The translations under genes and the position numbers were made by a program. The notes under the pieces are model-generated. The model saw only the letters and a program-made list of their open reading frames with translations, had not been told where the DNA came from and ran no database searches. Positions 1 to 11,275 of a DNA stretch of 64,000 bases are shown piece after piece (the stretch's first letter is position 1; the number at the start of each line of letters is the position of its first letter). This DNA is from Gaertneriomyces semiglobifer (Eukaryota; Chytridiomycota; Chytridiomycetes; Spizellomycetales; Spizellomycetaceae), in NCBI GenBank assembly GCA_025558075.1, contig JAHLKF010000001.1:248001-312000 (forward strand), in the 5' to 3' direction.

Positions 1-59
1 GTACGCGTGCGAGCCTTTCGTGTAGGCCACGGCCAGCTTTTAACCCACACCCCGACTTG

Positions 60-1203
60 CTATAGGACAAAATATGAATCATGCGGCTGGGTTTCCTTGT
101 GCGGCACATGGATGTTCCCTACCTGTGGTATACCGGATGCCAGTGCCATCGACTGTAATGCTGAAGGAGCATCGCCATAATGCAAATCCTTCATGGGATC
201 AAAGTTGTGCAGTGACTTGAGACCGATATAACCAAAGTGAGGCTCATTCATGACTTCAAACCCCACAACCGTATCAAGGTGCTTAACTCGTCTAGCTCAA
301 AAGTGAATATCAACCATAAGGCTCGCCATGCCCGCGCTGATTCAAAAGGATACATACTCTGCAAGATGTTGATAACACGCGCAGAAATGCCTTTGCAAAA
401 ACTCCTGGGGATGTTCCCCATTGTAACGAGCATTCGGAGCAAAGATGCTCCCTCCAAAAAAAATAGTAAACATGGTTGCAGATGCCAATTTCTGGTAATT
501 GGTGGGCCACGCGGCATGGCCACTGTCAGTTGGGCGAGCTGACTGGTGTACGTAGGCAGCACCTGTGACCATGAACTTGGTCAAGTCCAGCCCGACCGTT
601 TCAAATGTCCATCCTGGTGCACCCGAACCGCCCGAAAAGCGGCTCCATGTGTCTTGATGCGGATCAATAAAGCACCTGATGCCATACTCTTTTGCCTTTG
701 CAAGCAGCGTTATTAGGTAGTCAATGTATTCTTCGTCATATATGCCAGGACCGGCATGTTCCAGCGATTCCCACGGCACTAGTAACCGGATAAACGTCAA
801 ACCCCAGGATCGTAGGCGACCAAAGTGCTCATCAGCTTCTTCCAAAGCAAACGGTCTGCCAACGAAAGACACATTTTTGTGGTCAAAGAAGCCTTCACTC
901 AGATGCGTTGAACCAGGAGGACTCGTTGGCAATTTCGAATGTCCGGCCAAGTTCACTCCTCGGAGCAGCAAACGGCGGTGATGTTGGTCTTGAAAGTAGC
1001 CATCTTTGGAAAAAATCGGTCCGATCCAATCCTGTGCTCTTTCCAACTGTGTAGAATTGTCCGTCAGTATAAGCACTCTGTTGCGGGAAGGATATTGCGG
1101 AAAGCCGACTTCTTACCATGACTCTTTCATCTACATCGTAACCATTGAGGGACGAGGTGCTCGTACCACCGTGTGCTAAAGCACTGCCGACTGCTTCGGG
1201 CAT
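60..1203 (-). CDS. Endoglycoceramidase-like glycoside hydrolase family 5, 3' end uncertain
   Basis: Likely hydrolyses the glycan-ceramide bond of glycosphingolipids or related glycolipids (family knowledge). Exons read on the minus strand: 1203-1117, 1046-358, and 291 down to about 60. The last junction joins ...HLAE to RVKHLD and restores the frame. The GH5 acid/base motif GFEVMNEPH is at about 250 and is the strongest evidence. Upstream, LLLRGVNLAGHSK, FIRLLVPWE and FIDPHQDTWSRFSG match the barrel strands of fungal endoglycoceramidases. The nucleophile half of the barrel is not in the window: the frame stops at 60, and either another exon lies beyond the left edge or the gene is truncated. 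The start at 1203 is the first ATG of a short first exon. It diverges from the Pex30-like gene. Substrate is inferred. Confidence 0.8.
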
Positions 1204-1548
1204 GTTGGAGGCTCATGCAAAACCAATGGATGAGGTCGTTGTTTCTCCGTCCGTACACACCGTGTGTTGTTGCTGCTGGCTGCTGGCTAGCTTCGATCCT
1301 GTGTTGCTGTCGTGTTGCTGTGATGTGCGAGCGATGAGATGCGGGAAACGTCGGTGAGGCGCGAACCGAACGACGCCGTTCCCATTTTGACATTGAAAGG
1401 TGTTCGTTACTTACGTAGCGGTCGAAAATGGTTCTTTTTTAAAACCAACTCGCTGAAGACCTTGCTATTGCTGGCAACTTCATCAGTCAATTCCAAGTAT
1501 AAGCGGGTTGGGTACAGCAGCAGTGCGTAATAGAGGCACCTCATAGCA
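1204..1548. promoter_or_regulatory. Divergent promoter region, GH5 / Pex30-like
   Basis: This 345-base gap separates two head-to-head genes and must hold both start regions. It contains a GCTG-rich stretch around 1271-1290 and an AACGACGCCGTT palindrome-like box at about 1368-1379, similar to boxes in other intergenic regions of this window. No convincing gene or RNA is seen. Confidence 0.4.
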
Positions 1549-4140
1549 ATGTCGACAGCTGCCCTACATCATCGGGACAGACGACATCCCTCGCAAACGA
1601 CGGTGGTCTCAAAGTCCTCCTCCTCATCTTCGTCCTCTCCTTCAGCACATGCATCAGCGGATATTCAAGTTGCGCTTGCGCAGTTTCTGGTTCTGCTTCA
1701 ACGCCTCATAATACGTTTGAGTCCGTACGTCTCGCCGTTGCTGCATTGGATCACCTTTATTGTTACATGGCAGAACAATTATGTCTCGTTCTTGGCCATC
1801 TGCAATTATTGTTTCTTGTGCTTTGTGTTGGGTAGAGGATACTTTGGATCACTTATTCTGACCATGGTTGTAACGGCTTGCGCTTACGGATACGCTAAAA
1901 GGCTGTCTGGAAAGGCTTCTGGCAAGGCACGAACTAACAGGACGCTGGATGTACGAGACCTGGTTCAGTACGGAATGTCGATCGTGTCTGCTATGCATGA
2001 GATGTTGGATACAGTCGATGCTGGTGTTGCACTACTGATGTTTCGGCTCAAAAGTGAAGCTCCGAGCTTGAGAGTATTTCGCTTCGCAGTTGTGGGCTGG
2101 GTTGGAATGTTTTGCGCTGAGACGCTATTAGGGAGTGTTTGGTCTGTGATGTTGGCTGGTGTGATGGCTTTATTGTGGGGAAGCGAAGTAGGAGCATCGA
2201 TCAGGGAGCGTTGTGGAGTGGATCGTGCGCTATCGAACATCATTGGTGACCACCAGGTGGTTAATAGGAAGCGATGGGAGGTCAGTGAAATAGAAGTACT
2301 AGACTTCCGGCGACAATTATTTGGTGAAAAAGAAAAGGTGAAGAAGAAGAGGAAGAAGGAAAAGGAGGCCCCGAAGAGGCCCGCGCCCCCATCGGATGAG
2401 GCGTGGACGCCAGGGAGTGTCGTTGATAATCGGATCATACCTTCTGCAACACTGGCTGGCGGTGATGAAGAGAAGAACCTCATTGAAGTTGCGCTTCCAA
2501 CACATCTCATTACATCCAACTTGACGGAAGCGATACCGGAAGCAGCGAAAACCGATTCGCTCCATACAGTCACCAAACGATGCAGCAACGAAACGACTAG
2601 TTCAACAAGCTCGCCAATGAGCACCAGCAGCGGGAGTAGTAGCAGCCTACAAGAGCGACTGAAAAAGCTTGTCGCTGAAAAGCTCGTGGAGCCCACCCAC
2701 GATGCTGGCACTCAAGAAAACGAAAACCAGGCACTCGCGGTTTCAACGCAACCCGCCCTTCTCGTTGATGAGAGCAACATTTCCGTTGATTGTCACCCGG
2801 ACCGTATCAATACCGATTCTGAAGCGGAGCCTGATGTGTCCGATGCATCCGATGATGATGAAGACCTTGGCGAGACGTCTCACGAGGTATCCTCTCCACG
2901 ATCCGCCATGAAGCACGAACCCTATTACATGTCCCCTCGTTCGCGGAATGAAGACTCTACGAATGTCAGCCGCCAGCACTCACGCACTTTGTCGTGCGAC
3001 TCTGACACGACCATAGATGCACTTGTCAATATTTCACGACATTCTTACATGTCCGTTTCAAGTACGAGATTGAGTTTGGATAGGGTGCAGTCAGACAGGT
3101 CTGGCCGCCCTCACGAGCCGAGAGTCGAGGCTCCCGTAAGAATGGATTCTCTGGCCACGGCCTCTAATAGCTCTCTGAGTATGACAAGTGTCTCCAGTGC
3201 GGAGCATGTGGCACCTTATTGGACAGGTGCTGACGAACCCAGTCATTACACTTCGGATAACTATGTCAATCGATCATCACAGCCAAGCCACGCACTAGAG
3301 TTACCACCTACACCATCCAGCCCCCCATTCCCCGCCTACGCGCTTCGCACCCCTACATCCGTTTCTTCACGCTCATCTCTCCGCGCCGCGAACCGCAAAC
3401 CGACACCTCTCTGCTTCATATACGAAACCTACGAGAACCAACGATGGTGGGTGGGCATGGGATGGGTGCCTCACCTGCTTCCTACCGAGCGCGGACCATG
3501 GACAGATATCACTGGTCAGAAAGCATTGACAAAGACGAGTTTCCAATTGCCACCTTGGAGGGAGGGATGTTGGGGAGAGATGGGGGTGGATGATGATGTA
3601 GTCGCCGAGTTACAATTAGAAGATGGGCGACGGTTTGAGTGGGGTTGGGAAGGCCCTTGGTGTATCGACACAGGAAATCTTGCAGAGAAGAGCGAGAACA
3701 GTGATGAAGCAGCAATTGATGCGGAAGGATGGTCCTATGCGGATAACTTCTGGTCTGGATGGAAAAATCGAAGGACGCTGAAAAGAGTTGTTAGAAGGAG
3801 ACGGTGGTATCGCGTCGTACGGCTTTATGAAATTGGATGGAAAAGAAGTGTCACCTTCGGAGGTGTGCGCATTGTGGAGACAGAAGTAGAGAACGAGGCA
3901 CCGAACGACGAAGGGAATGAGAGTGACAATGATTATTTTGATGTTCACCCGGCCAGCCATGAGGTGGGGGAGCCCGTTGACCAAACATCGGAAATGGACC
4001 GTGCTAAGCTCTGGCGAACAATACAAGAAGATCTTGAGCACGTCAATGGAGGGGCAGCGGTATCCGATCGGCCACGTGCGAGGACCTTTGGCGGTTCAGA
4101 AACTGATGCCGTGGATGGTGGTAGAAGGTATAGTGAGTAA
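1549..4140 (+). CDS. Pex30/Pex24-family peroxin with dysferlin domain
   Basis: Single-exon, 863 residues. The N-terminal third has hydrophobic, reticulon-like membrane segments (about residues 45-75, 78-115 and 178-212). A long Ser/Asp-rich disordered middle follows (about 240-600). The C-terminal third is a dysferlin domain: DysFN begins near residue 620 (ENQRWWVGMGW) and DysFC near 715-765 (EGWSYADNFWSGW followed by a run of Arg, RRRRWYRVVR). This order is that of the fungal Pex23/Pex24/Pex30 family, ER proteins that shape peroxisome- and lipid-droplet-forming ER subdomains. The start ATG follows a short 5' region and is the first in frame. The exact paralogue cannot be assigned from one sequence. 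The large antisense frames here are low-complexity shadows. Confidence 0.85.
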   Translation: MSTAALHHRDRRHPSQTTVVSKSSSSSSSSPSAHASADIQVALAQFLVLLQRLIIRLSPYVSPLLHWITFIVTWQNNYVSFLAICNYCFLCFVLGRGYFGSLILTMVVTACAYGYAKRLSGKASGKARTNRTLDVRDLVQYGMSIVSAMHEMLDTVDAGVALLMFRLKSEAPSLRVFRFAVVGWVGMFCAETLLGSVWSVMLAGVMALLWGSEVGASIRERCGVDRALSNIIGDHQVVNRKRWEVSEIEVLDFRRQLFGEKEKVKKKRKKEKEAPKRPAPPSDEAWTPGSVVDNRIIPSATLAGGDEEKNLIEVALPTHLITSNLTEAIPEAAKTDSLHTVTKRCSNETTSSTSSPMSTSSGSSSSLQERLKKLVAEKLVEPTHDAGTQENENQALAVSTQPALLVDESNISVDCHPDRINTDSEAEPDVSDASDDDEDLGETSHEVSSPRSAMKHEPYYMSPRSRNEDSTNVSRQHSRTLSCDSDTTIDALVNISRHSYMSVSSTRLSLDRVQSDRSGRPHEPRVEAPVRMDSLATASNSSLSMTSVSSAEHVAPYWTGADEPSHYTSDNYVNRSSQPSHALELPPTPSSPPFPAYALRTPTSVSSRSSLRAANRKPTPLCFIYETYENQRWWVGMGWVPHLLPTERGPWTDITGQKALTKTSFQLPPWREGCWGEMGVDDDVVAELQLEDGRRFEWGWEGPWCIDTGNLAEKSENSDEAAIDAEGWSYADNFWSGWKNRRTLKRVVRRRRWYRVVRLYEIGWKRSVTFGGVRIVETEVENEAPNDEGNESDNDYFDVHPASHEVGEPVDQTSEMDRAKLWRTIQEDLEHVNGGAAVSDRPRARTFGGSETDAVDGGRRYSE

Positions 4141-4361
4141 TAGTTAATTGAGCTAGGTAGAGATAGGGTGGTAGTTTCCTGAAGGCCTTCAAGTTGTGGA
4201 TATTGACGATGATACCAACTTTAATTCTGCAAGATTGTTTAATAAATAATACGCAATGTCAACTCTCCATTTTGTACCCGCATGGAAATGCCGTCCATGT
4301 TTGTTGTAAGAAGACACATATCGTATACCATCAAGCACTCTGGCGAGCTGGCTGGAGAGCA

Positions 4362-7184
4362 ATGACAACCGCAACAGCTCTGGCGGGGAGGATCTTGAAA
4401 TTCATTGAGAACGAGGATGTCCAGCAAGACGCCCTAGAAGTCTCCCCCGCATCCCTTTCGCTGCAAGTGCTCAAATACGTCGTTGATACTCTAGATGGAA
4501 GGATTGCCGAGACAAAGGTATCAGAACATGAAATATAACCTTTGGTGGAGCTCTAAGCTAACGGCCTGGTAATAGTTTCAGATTGAAAACCATGTGGTTA
4601 CTCATGAAGATGCCTTCCGTGAGCTTATACAACGGAGTGCGAAGATTCGACAGGGAACTGCGGAAGTGATGCATGGAATTGAGGAACTTTCTCGCATTAT
4701 TGATGACCCCGAGGTGAACTTGGAATGTTAGTGGTGCGACTTCCCGGCGTGATTGACTTGACCTTCGCTGGTTAGATAGGATTATCGGTGCAGCTGGAAA
4801 GAGCCTTGACGGAAAAGGAAATTTTGAATGAAGAATATCAACGAGTTGATCTCAGTATACAGCTTTTGAGTACGTTGACGGAGGTACACTCAGTCTACGT
4901 TGAGGGTTGGGTCAATTTGCATTTTGCTTAGATGGGGGCTATAGATCTCAAATGCCTTGGACGAGTACCATCAGTGCATATCGGTTGTGGATTACTCAGG
5001 GGCGCTTTCTACGGTCGAGAGATTGGTATGCTCCCAAGGCTGTGGTTGATTTCCATCAACATGACAGTAACCGTCGTCCTTAGTCTCATTCAGGTGAGGC
5101 GCTACCTCAAGATCTACCATTTCCAGTGCCGCTTTTTACAAGTATCGCGGTATGTTGAGCGCATAGAGAGCAATGGTACCAAAGTGCTGATGTTAGGTGC
5201 CACCGCTGCAGGAAAAAATTCAAAGTGTTGGAGTGGACATCCGCAGTCGCCTGGAGTACGTTGTATCTCAGGGTTTACTGGTTCAAATCGATGATGAGCG
5301 CTCTAAAATTGTTGTCACGCAGCAAGTTACAGGTATGGGAGATATGTGACCTTGGTTTCTTTATGTTGCAAGGCTAACCGAACCTGCAGCGCCCGGCCTT
5401 GGTCCGCGGCCAGTACCTCTGCGAATCGCTCTCGAAGCGATACAAACACATCAGCTTCAACTGCCACATTTGCGACCATTTGTGCGCATGCTGCACAAGC
5501 ATGTTCTCCTCCCTGTCGCAAAGCTTGAGCGCGTTGTTGCTTCACGTCAACACGAGAACGGTGTATCTGACCTTGAGCTAGCATTGGCTTCAGGCCGACC
5601 ATCATCGAATGAATTAGGTGAATCTCAACGAATCTTCATTCATCTCTGCCACGATCGTTGACCACAATCTCCTGATATAGATGACGTTTTGGAAAGTCTC
5701 TCGGTCATCCTTACCTTCCTTGCTGAAACCGTTGTTCCGTCAATCCCCATTTTTCACGTTTTGGGTAGTATCAGTTACCCGCAGATAGCAGAGCTTGTGA
5801 TATCGCAGTACCTTGAGAAGCTGATCCCAGACGACCTTGATGGCCTCAAGGAGTTCGAAATAGTAGCCGCCAAGTGTCGCGATTTCGAGGCCCGTCTGGC
5901 TGACATGGGTAAATATGTATATGTCTCATTCTTGATGGTAGTGTACTGACGCTTCAGGCAGGCACCGTATTCAATGGCGATCGTCCTTTATCACGATACG
6001 TTGAGCATGCGCCTCTGCATTTCATTATCAAGAAGCATCACAAGCTGGTATCTCAGGCCCGTGACATACTGTTCCGAAAGGGAGTCGATACTTTGCAAGT
6101 TGATGAGCGTCCCTCGCGACATCTCCAGGACGCCCTTCAAGAGCAAGTCACCGCTTTATGCCGCGCTGCGCAGGTTGAGCCGATATCTCTCCCAGTGCTG
6201 GATCTGCCTCCGAATCTTTTCCATTTCCCAAAGTGCACAATCTCAAGCAAAGCACGCGACCTTACGAAATTGCTTGAAGGCATCCTTGCTGACGTGACAT
6301 CGCTCAACACTTCAGCTGCCAAGCATCTTTATAAGACACTTCATACCATCTTAGAGCTAGCCTTGGCCCTATTGCCTCCACCCGAGCCATATGCTATACC
6401 GCATCTGGCGATGGTGCTATATAATGATTGCATGTGGATCATGCATCAATGTATCATTCTCCATGCGAAAGAGCGTGAAACCGGACTTGTAAGGTTTGTT
6501 CCAGAGTTCCGTAATTTGGCATGCAAGATTTGGGGGCAACAAATGGTACGAATAAGTAGGCTATTTGGTATTTGTTCCAGTGGGTTTGGTTAACTGTTTT
6601 GCTGACAGACAAGTCAGTGTCAACAATTGTCAATTCATATCCGATCATCAAATGGCTTTGACTGTCACCTTCCCGGGCGTCTCCCGATCGTTCAAAAAGC
6701 GCTCAAGAGAGCAGAACTTCTCATCACTCAGCTTGCTAAAGTTTGGAAGGACACACTGCCACGGCATGTGTACTGCCAAACCTTGGGCGATCTGTTATCC
6801 CACACCATCACGGCTATTTGCGGTGAAGTGCTTGCACTGGAAGATATTGCTGAGCAGGAAAGCGTGGCCCTTTGGAACATGCTGGGAGAGTTCGCCAAGA
6901 TTGTTGACGTAACTTTCACCTTTGAAACCAAAGCAGTTGACCAGGCGAGCGCCCAAAGTGAAACGCCACCAGAGCAACTTGCGAACATCTACGTGCGGAA
7001 TTTGAAACGCTTCTCTCTGATAACCGAGATTCTGAACATGCCGCTCGTCAAAATACATCAAAACTTTCAAGCGCACGTGTACGATGGCGCTTTGGAACGG
7101 CATGAGTTGCGGAGGTTGGTGATGGCGTTGTTTGCGGAGACAGATACACGGAGGGGCGTATTGCGCGATTTGGAAACATCGTGA
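4362..7184 (+). CDS. COG5: Conserved oligomeric Golgi complex subunit 5
   Basis: Subunit of the COG tethering complex for retrograde intra-Golgi traffic. Ten exons give 750 residues in frame: 4362-4517, 4582-4713, 4794-4883, 4945-5025, 5084-5149, 5212-5332, 5390-5617, 5681-5908, 5962-6545, 6618-7184. The N-terminal helices (VVDTLDGRIAETK-IENHVVTHEDAF) match the COG5 heptad pattern, and SNALDEYHQCI plus DYSGALSTVER match the following conserved block. The body is alpha-helical as in CATCHR tethers. Length is close to animal COG5 (about 840). The 4794-5149 exons are short and their boundaries are the least certain. An in-frame upstream ATG exists at 4194, but the start at 4362 fits the family better. 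Confidence 0.8.
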
Positions 7185-7466
7185 TTCCAATCGGAGCTCT
7201 GCGTCGTGCGGATTCGTTAAGTATTCACTGTTGTTGCTTGGTTGGGCGGCTTGTACCAAGGCACGGTGAGTATCCATGCCTCCTGGTCAGCCCCACCGGC
7301 GTCCGATGCCTTCGTTAAAATGGGCTATAAGAGGTACCAAAGAATGTACCTGGACAACGAGACGGCCGAGTAATGGATGGAATGCAGTAGATTATACAGG
7401 TGGCACTCTATACTACTTGTCTAAATACACATGTCACTGATGTTGAAAGTAAAACGAAAATGTTGT

Positions 7467-8237
7467 CTAAGCAATCAAGGCGCCAAGCACTGATGCGGCG
7501 GCACCTGCCAGTCCTACCACGACAGTCCATTGCGAAACAATACCGGGCGCACCGTTGTCAATGCCAGGAAGCTTCTCTACTTGAGTGCCGGGAGTGGGGG
7601 ATGCGGTTGTGGTTGGCTTGGCATTGGACGGAGGCAGCTTGCACAGAGGATCAGCATTCTGGAGAGCATTAGTCGGGTGCGCAGCCAACACGTTTGCCAG
7701 CATTTGCTGGTTCGCTGGTGTGTTGTCAATACCTCCGCCGCACGGGTTGAAGATGGTAAAGACTGGGGTGGCGCCCTGAGCAAAACCCTCCGCAACGTGG
7801 ATGAAGAAGATCTTTTGAGTCGTCGGGTCGGCATCGGCGCCTTGACCGTTGTTGCACCTGGGGTTGGGGTTGCCAAACCCGGTAACGGTCAATTGCTGGC
7901 CTGCAAAACCACCCTTGCCAGCGTTATTGCCGAACGAGGAGTAGATGCAGTGAACGAGCAGTGTGGCGTTATAGTTGGAAGCGGTCGCATTCACTTCACC
8001 AGAATTCTTGTTATTCCCCATCACCGTCGCTAAAAGTCGCCCATCAGACAAAGTGGCGAAGGAATGGATTTGTTGCCACAATACAAGTGCCTACGTACCT
8101 AAGATGGTGTACTGAGCTTCCCGCATGATACACTCGATGTCAGTTGGTAGACAGCTTGGGTAGCCGACACTGGGCTGTGCAGAGGTGCATGTTGCAGCCA
8201 GGATGGCCAGCAGGCAGACAAAGAGAAATGAACGCAT
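7467..8237 (-). CDS. Small secreted, probably GPI-anchored protein of unknown function
   Basis: Two exons, 8237-8099 and 8029-7467, give 233 residues in frame. The first about 20 residues are a clear signal peptide (MRSFLFVCLLAILAATCTSA). The mature part has several Cys (CLPTDIECI; VHCIYSSFG; NPRCNNG; NPCGGG; PLCKLP), several NxS/T sites, then a Thr/Ser/Pro stalk (TTTASPTPGT). It ends in a hydrophobic tail (QWTVVVGLAGAAASVLGALIA) typical of a GPI-attachment signal. I do not recognise the domain. A lytic, adhesin or cell-wall role cannot be told apart. It lies just downstream of, and in the same direction as, a GPI-type aspartic protease, so both may be cell-surface products. Confidence 0.7.
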
Positions 8238-8700
8238 CCTGTTGTCGGCGGCGTGGATTTGGCAAGAGACCGGTTGTCAGAATCAGATGGACTGCAGATG
8301 ATAAATCGCTCGTGAAAACAGCAACGGCAGCTAGACGAACTGCACAGCTTGTCCTTGGTCGTTGCAGGTGATTTTTCTATTCCTCGTTCGCTTCCCCAAG
8401 TTTCTGCAGATCTGCGCCGACGTTTTCGCGACGGCGTCCGCAGGTCAAGTGGAGTCTGTCATATTCACTTGAGATGTGGCACAGTTTTAAACAAGGCGAC
8501 GGCGATCAACGCGTGTTTGCACTTGATCAACAGGCGTAAGTACGAGAGCCAGGACAAGATGCCGTTCGTTATGGCACAGATTGAAAGAGTCGAATTGTAA
8601 TGCGAAGGCTACAGTCTATATGGTATGCTACTACAAAATAATGATAACACAAGTTATCTAGTTTATCTACATCTATGGAAATACGATAATGGTGATGAAT
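8238..8700. other. Intergenic: promoter of secreted protein and 3' end of protease gene
   Basis: About 460 bases with no supported gene. It should hold the promoter of the secreted GPI-type protein (upstream at 8238 and beyond on the minus strand) and the 3' UTR of the protease gene. A CG-rich patch near 8410-8440 contains CGACG-type boxes (CCGACG, GCGACGGCG) like those in other promoters of the window. Confidence 0.3.
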
Positions 8701-10262
8701 CTACAATAGATACGCCAGAGCCAGCGAAAGTCCCCACACACCAAGGAAGGTAGATGAATAAATTAGTTTCCGCCCAGAGCTGATGAAGGAGTCGTGAGCA
8801 GCAACCGCAAGACCTGTCCGCACGTTTTGGTAGTCGAAGACCGTGTAAAAGTTGCGTAAAAATAGAGCTCCAAAGATGGCGTCGACATTTAACGATGCAA
8901 AGCTTGGGGCGTAAATCAATAGGCATTCAGTCTTGCGCCCACCAACGTCCGCCTTGAAAACGTGTTGTTCTCCGGATAGCGTAAAGAGAGTCCGGTTCGC
9001 GCCTATGCTGAAACTTACAGGTGGCAGGTTCGCCGCATTTTCACAAGAGATTGTGTACAGATTCGGCTGCGATTCCAGCTGGACAAAACCAAATCTGCGA
9101 ACAATCTCGTGAAACGATCTTGGAGGTAGCAAAACCTGGGTAGTGCCGGTGTCAAACACTGCACGGCCTCTTTGGTGCCGCATCACTGTGCCGTCAACCA
9201 TTACGTAGTCCAGGGGTACCGACCAATGCCGTGGTGCATCCGCCAGGACGGGAAACCAATGCATGTCACCAACATAACGGCTGGGGTCAATTCCGCCAAA
9301 AGTGATTTCGCCGGCATTGTCTCCGTTGAACTCTGCGTTCTGGGCGTACCAGAATGAAACGAGTGGTTCGGCGATCAACTTCTCGTTCACCATAGAACGG
9401 ATAATGTCGGTTGCGGCTAAATGGTTCGTCGTCAGAGTTTAATACGGTGGCAGAAAAGCGAAGGTTACAATGGAATCACTTACATCCAGCAGTGGGTGGG
9501 CCTAGTCCGATGAGCCCATCCGTGTAACCAGCATTGCTGTCAACAACATCTGCCTCGCACAATGTTTGCTGGTGAACAATAAAATCGCCAACTGTCACAG
9601 AGTCCTGTCCAAAGTAATCAGTTGCCAATTCGCTATGGACAGTTAGATAAATGACAATACCCGTGCCAATTTGCACTCAACGTGAGTGTTGTCCCCGTAA
9701 GTAATGGTCCGCTTGTCGTCCTCAATGGCCACATAGGTTTCGCTTTTCCCGCTGTCATAGGCACCTTGTGCACCTTCCCCGGCACATCCTTCACATACTG
9801 GTGAGCGTACCCAGAAAAGCGAGGACCCGCTGTCGATCTGAACCGACAGCTCTTGCGGTGGCGTTCCCACACCGATCTTCGCAACCAACTAGGCAATCAC
9901 ACATCAGGTTATATACGTGCTGATGCAACATCTGTTACCTGGACGGTAAACTCACAGTATGTGAAAAGCTGCCGGCTTTCACAGTAGCTCGTCCCGCTGT
10001 GCCATTGCCGGGCGTAGTGGTCTTGAGTGTCACCCTACACGAACGTGATATCAACGCAATTAGACGACTCTATCAGTTCTGCATGCTTCAAGATAGCATA
10101 CCGTCCACTCAGGTCAGGTCGAAGGTCAGGTCCGCTTTGCCCGGTAAGGCTCACCAGGTTCCGCGCCTCTGCTGTGCCCACAAAGTCAATGCAGATACTG
10201 GCGAGGAGCGCGCACGCCACTGCGACTGACGAATTCAGGGTCTGCCTCGTGCACAAATGCAT
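8701..10262 (-). CDS. Secreted pepsin-like aspartic protease, yapsin-like, probably GPI-anchored
   Basis: Family A1 endopeptidase. Five exons (10262-10102, 10034-9956, 9888-9677, 9632-9484, 9416-8701) give 438 residues in frame. A signal peptide (VAVACALLASICIDFVGTAEA) comes first. The first catalytic Asp is in VQIDSGSSLFW (DSGS in place of the common DTGS). The flap region is TITYGDNT. The second catalytic Asp is in VFDTGTTQVLLP. The C-terminus is hydrophobic (STFLGVWGLSLALAYLL), suggesting a GPI signal or membrane tail as in fungal yapsins. The propeptide is short. The junction 9677/9632 uses a weak gtgcaa donor; a stronger-looking gtattg donor nearby breaks the frame. Targets are probably cell-surface or wall proteins (inference). 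Confidence 0.87.
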
Positions 10263-11275
10263 CGTGCAAACGAATCACACAGCAAGTTTTGCAGGTTAAC
10301 CTTGAAAGCCGGCTGGAGAGTGGGCAGGTTTAGGACCGTTGCTGAACGAGTGGTGACGCGGAGAAAGGACGGCGCGCGGCGCTGAGAGAAACGGAAGCAT
10401 GGACTAGTCACCGCTGTCCTGAATGCTGATGGACTCGGTGCTGAGCTTGGAGCTTGGAGTTTTGGAGGAGATTGAGAGTTGGACGGGAAAGTTGCCGACG
10501 GTTTGCGTTGACAGGAGTCGGTTGATTTTCTCTGACGTAAAACGGCTTAGCGATAACTGAATTTAAGGGCGTTGAAAACTGCGAACAGACGACGTCGTTG
10601 TTCCGTCAATTTCAATGCATCAAACGCTTATTATGCTGCATGCGATGTGGACTGTGGACTGCGAAGGGTGGGCTCTGTTATATGCTCCCTATACTGTCAC
10701 TGCAATGAAGGTTTGCTTGAGGTGATTCGAATGACAAGAAGAAAACGTCCCACTTGAGTGTTCTGTTGCGGTTGCAGATGTAATAATGCCCGCAGCTGTG
10801 TACGTATGCCAATCAATGGCAACATGTTATCACTGTCCCGGTCACCGTGGAGAGAGCGAGCGCAATGCAAGACCTATTGGTCCACTTTGATACCATACAT
10901 TGACCGAGGTGGTAACCCAGAAGGAGACCCGTCTCCAGATGTGCGAAGCGAATGTAACGCTCCTCCTCAACCGCTTGAGCCGGGAACCATTCATTTTCTC
11001 ACTGCTCTGACGCTGTACGATGCAGATAAATCATATCCCAAATGGTCGAACGATGTGTGAAATCGCGTCGTTTTTTGGACCGCTCGCCAAATTGTCGACA
11101 GATCCGGACGGATTAAATACAACTCCCTCGGCTTCCCGTTTCCTTCCTCTTCAACCCGTCCAATTGTATCCAACATAAAAAGGAGCTGGACTCTAGTGTC
11201 GTCTCCTTGCTCATCTGAATCCTCCTTTTGATCGTATTTTCGATCTTTACTTTATTATATTATACATCTGATACC
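10263..11275. promoter_or_regulatory. Long divergent promoter region, protease / ERG6
   Basis: About 1 kb between head-to-head genes. No coding exon is supported; short open frames here lack family features. A perfect palindrome CGACGTCG lies at 10590-10597. T/A-rich sequence (TTTATTATATTATAC) directly precedes the ERG6 start. Sterol-responsive control is expected for ERG6 in fungi, but I cannot point to a proven element. Confidence 0.35.
10590..10597. promoter_or_regulatory. CGACGTCG palindrome in ERG6/protease promoter
   Basis: Perfect 8-base palindrome with a GACGTC (ATF/CREB-like) core. Similar boxes occur at 12837, 36111, 36135 and, as variants, at 12908 and 39088, all intergenic. Confidence 0.35.

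Noticed and set aside
1965..2711. 248-residue antisense frame within the Pex30-like gene
   Set aside because: Ser/Leu-rich low-complexity shadow of the sense Ser/Asp-rich region; no start context or domain.
7585..8033. Overlapping plus-strand frames opposite the secreted GPI-type protein
   Set aside because: The minus-strand model has a signal peptide, an exact splice phase and a GPI-like tail; the plus frames have none.
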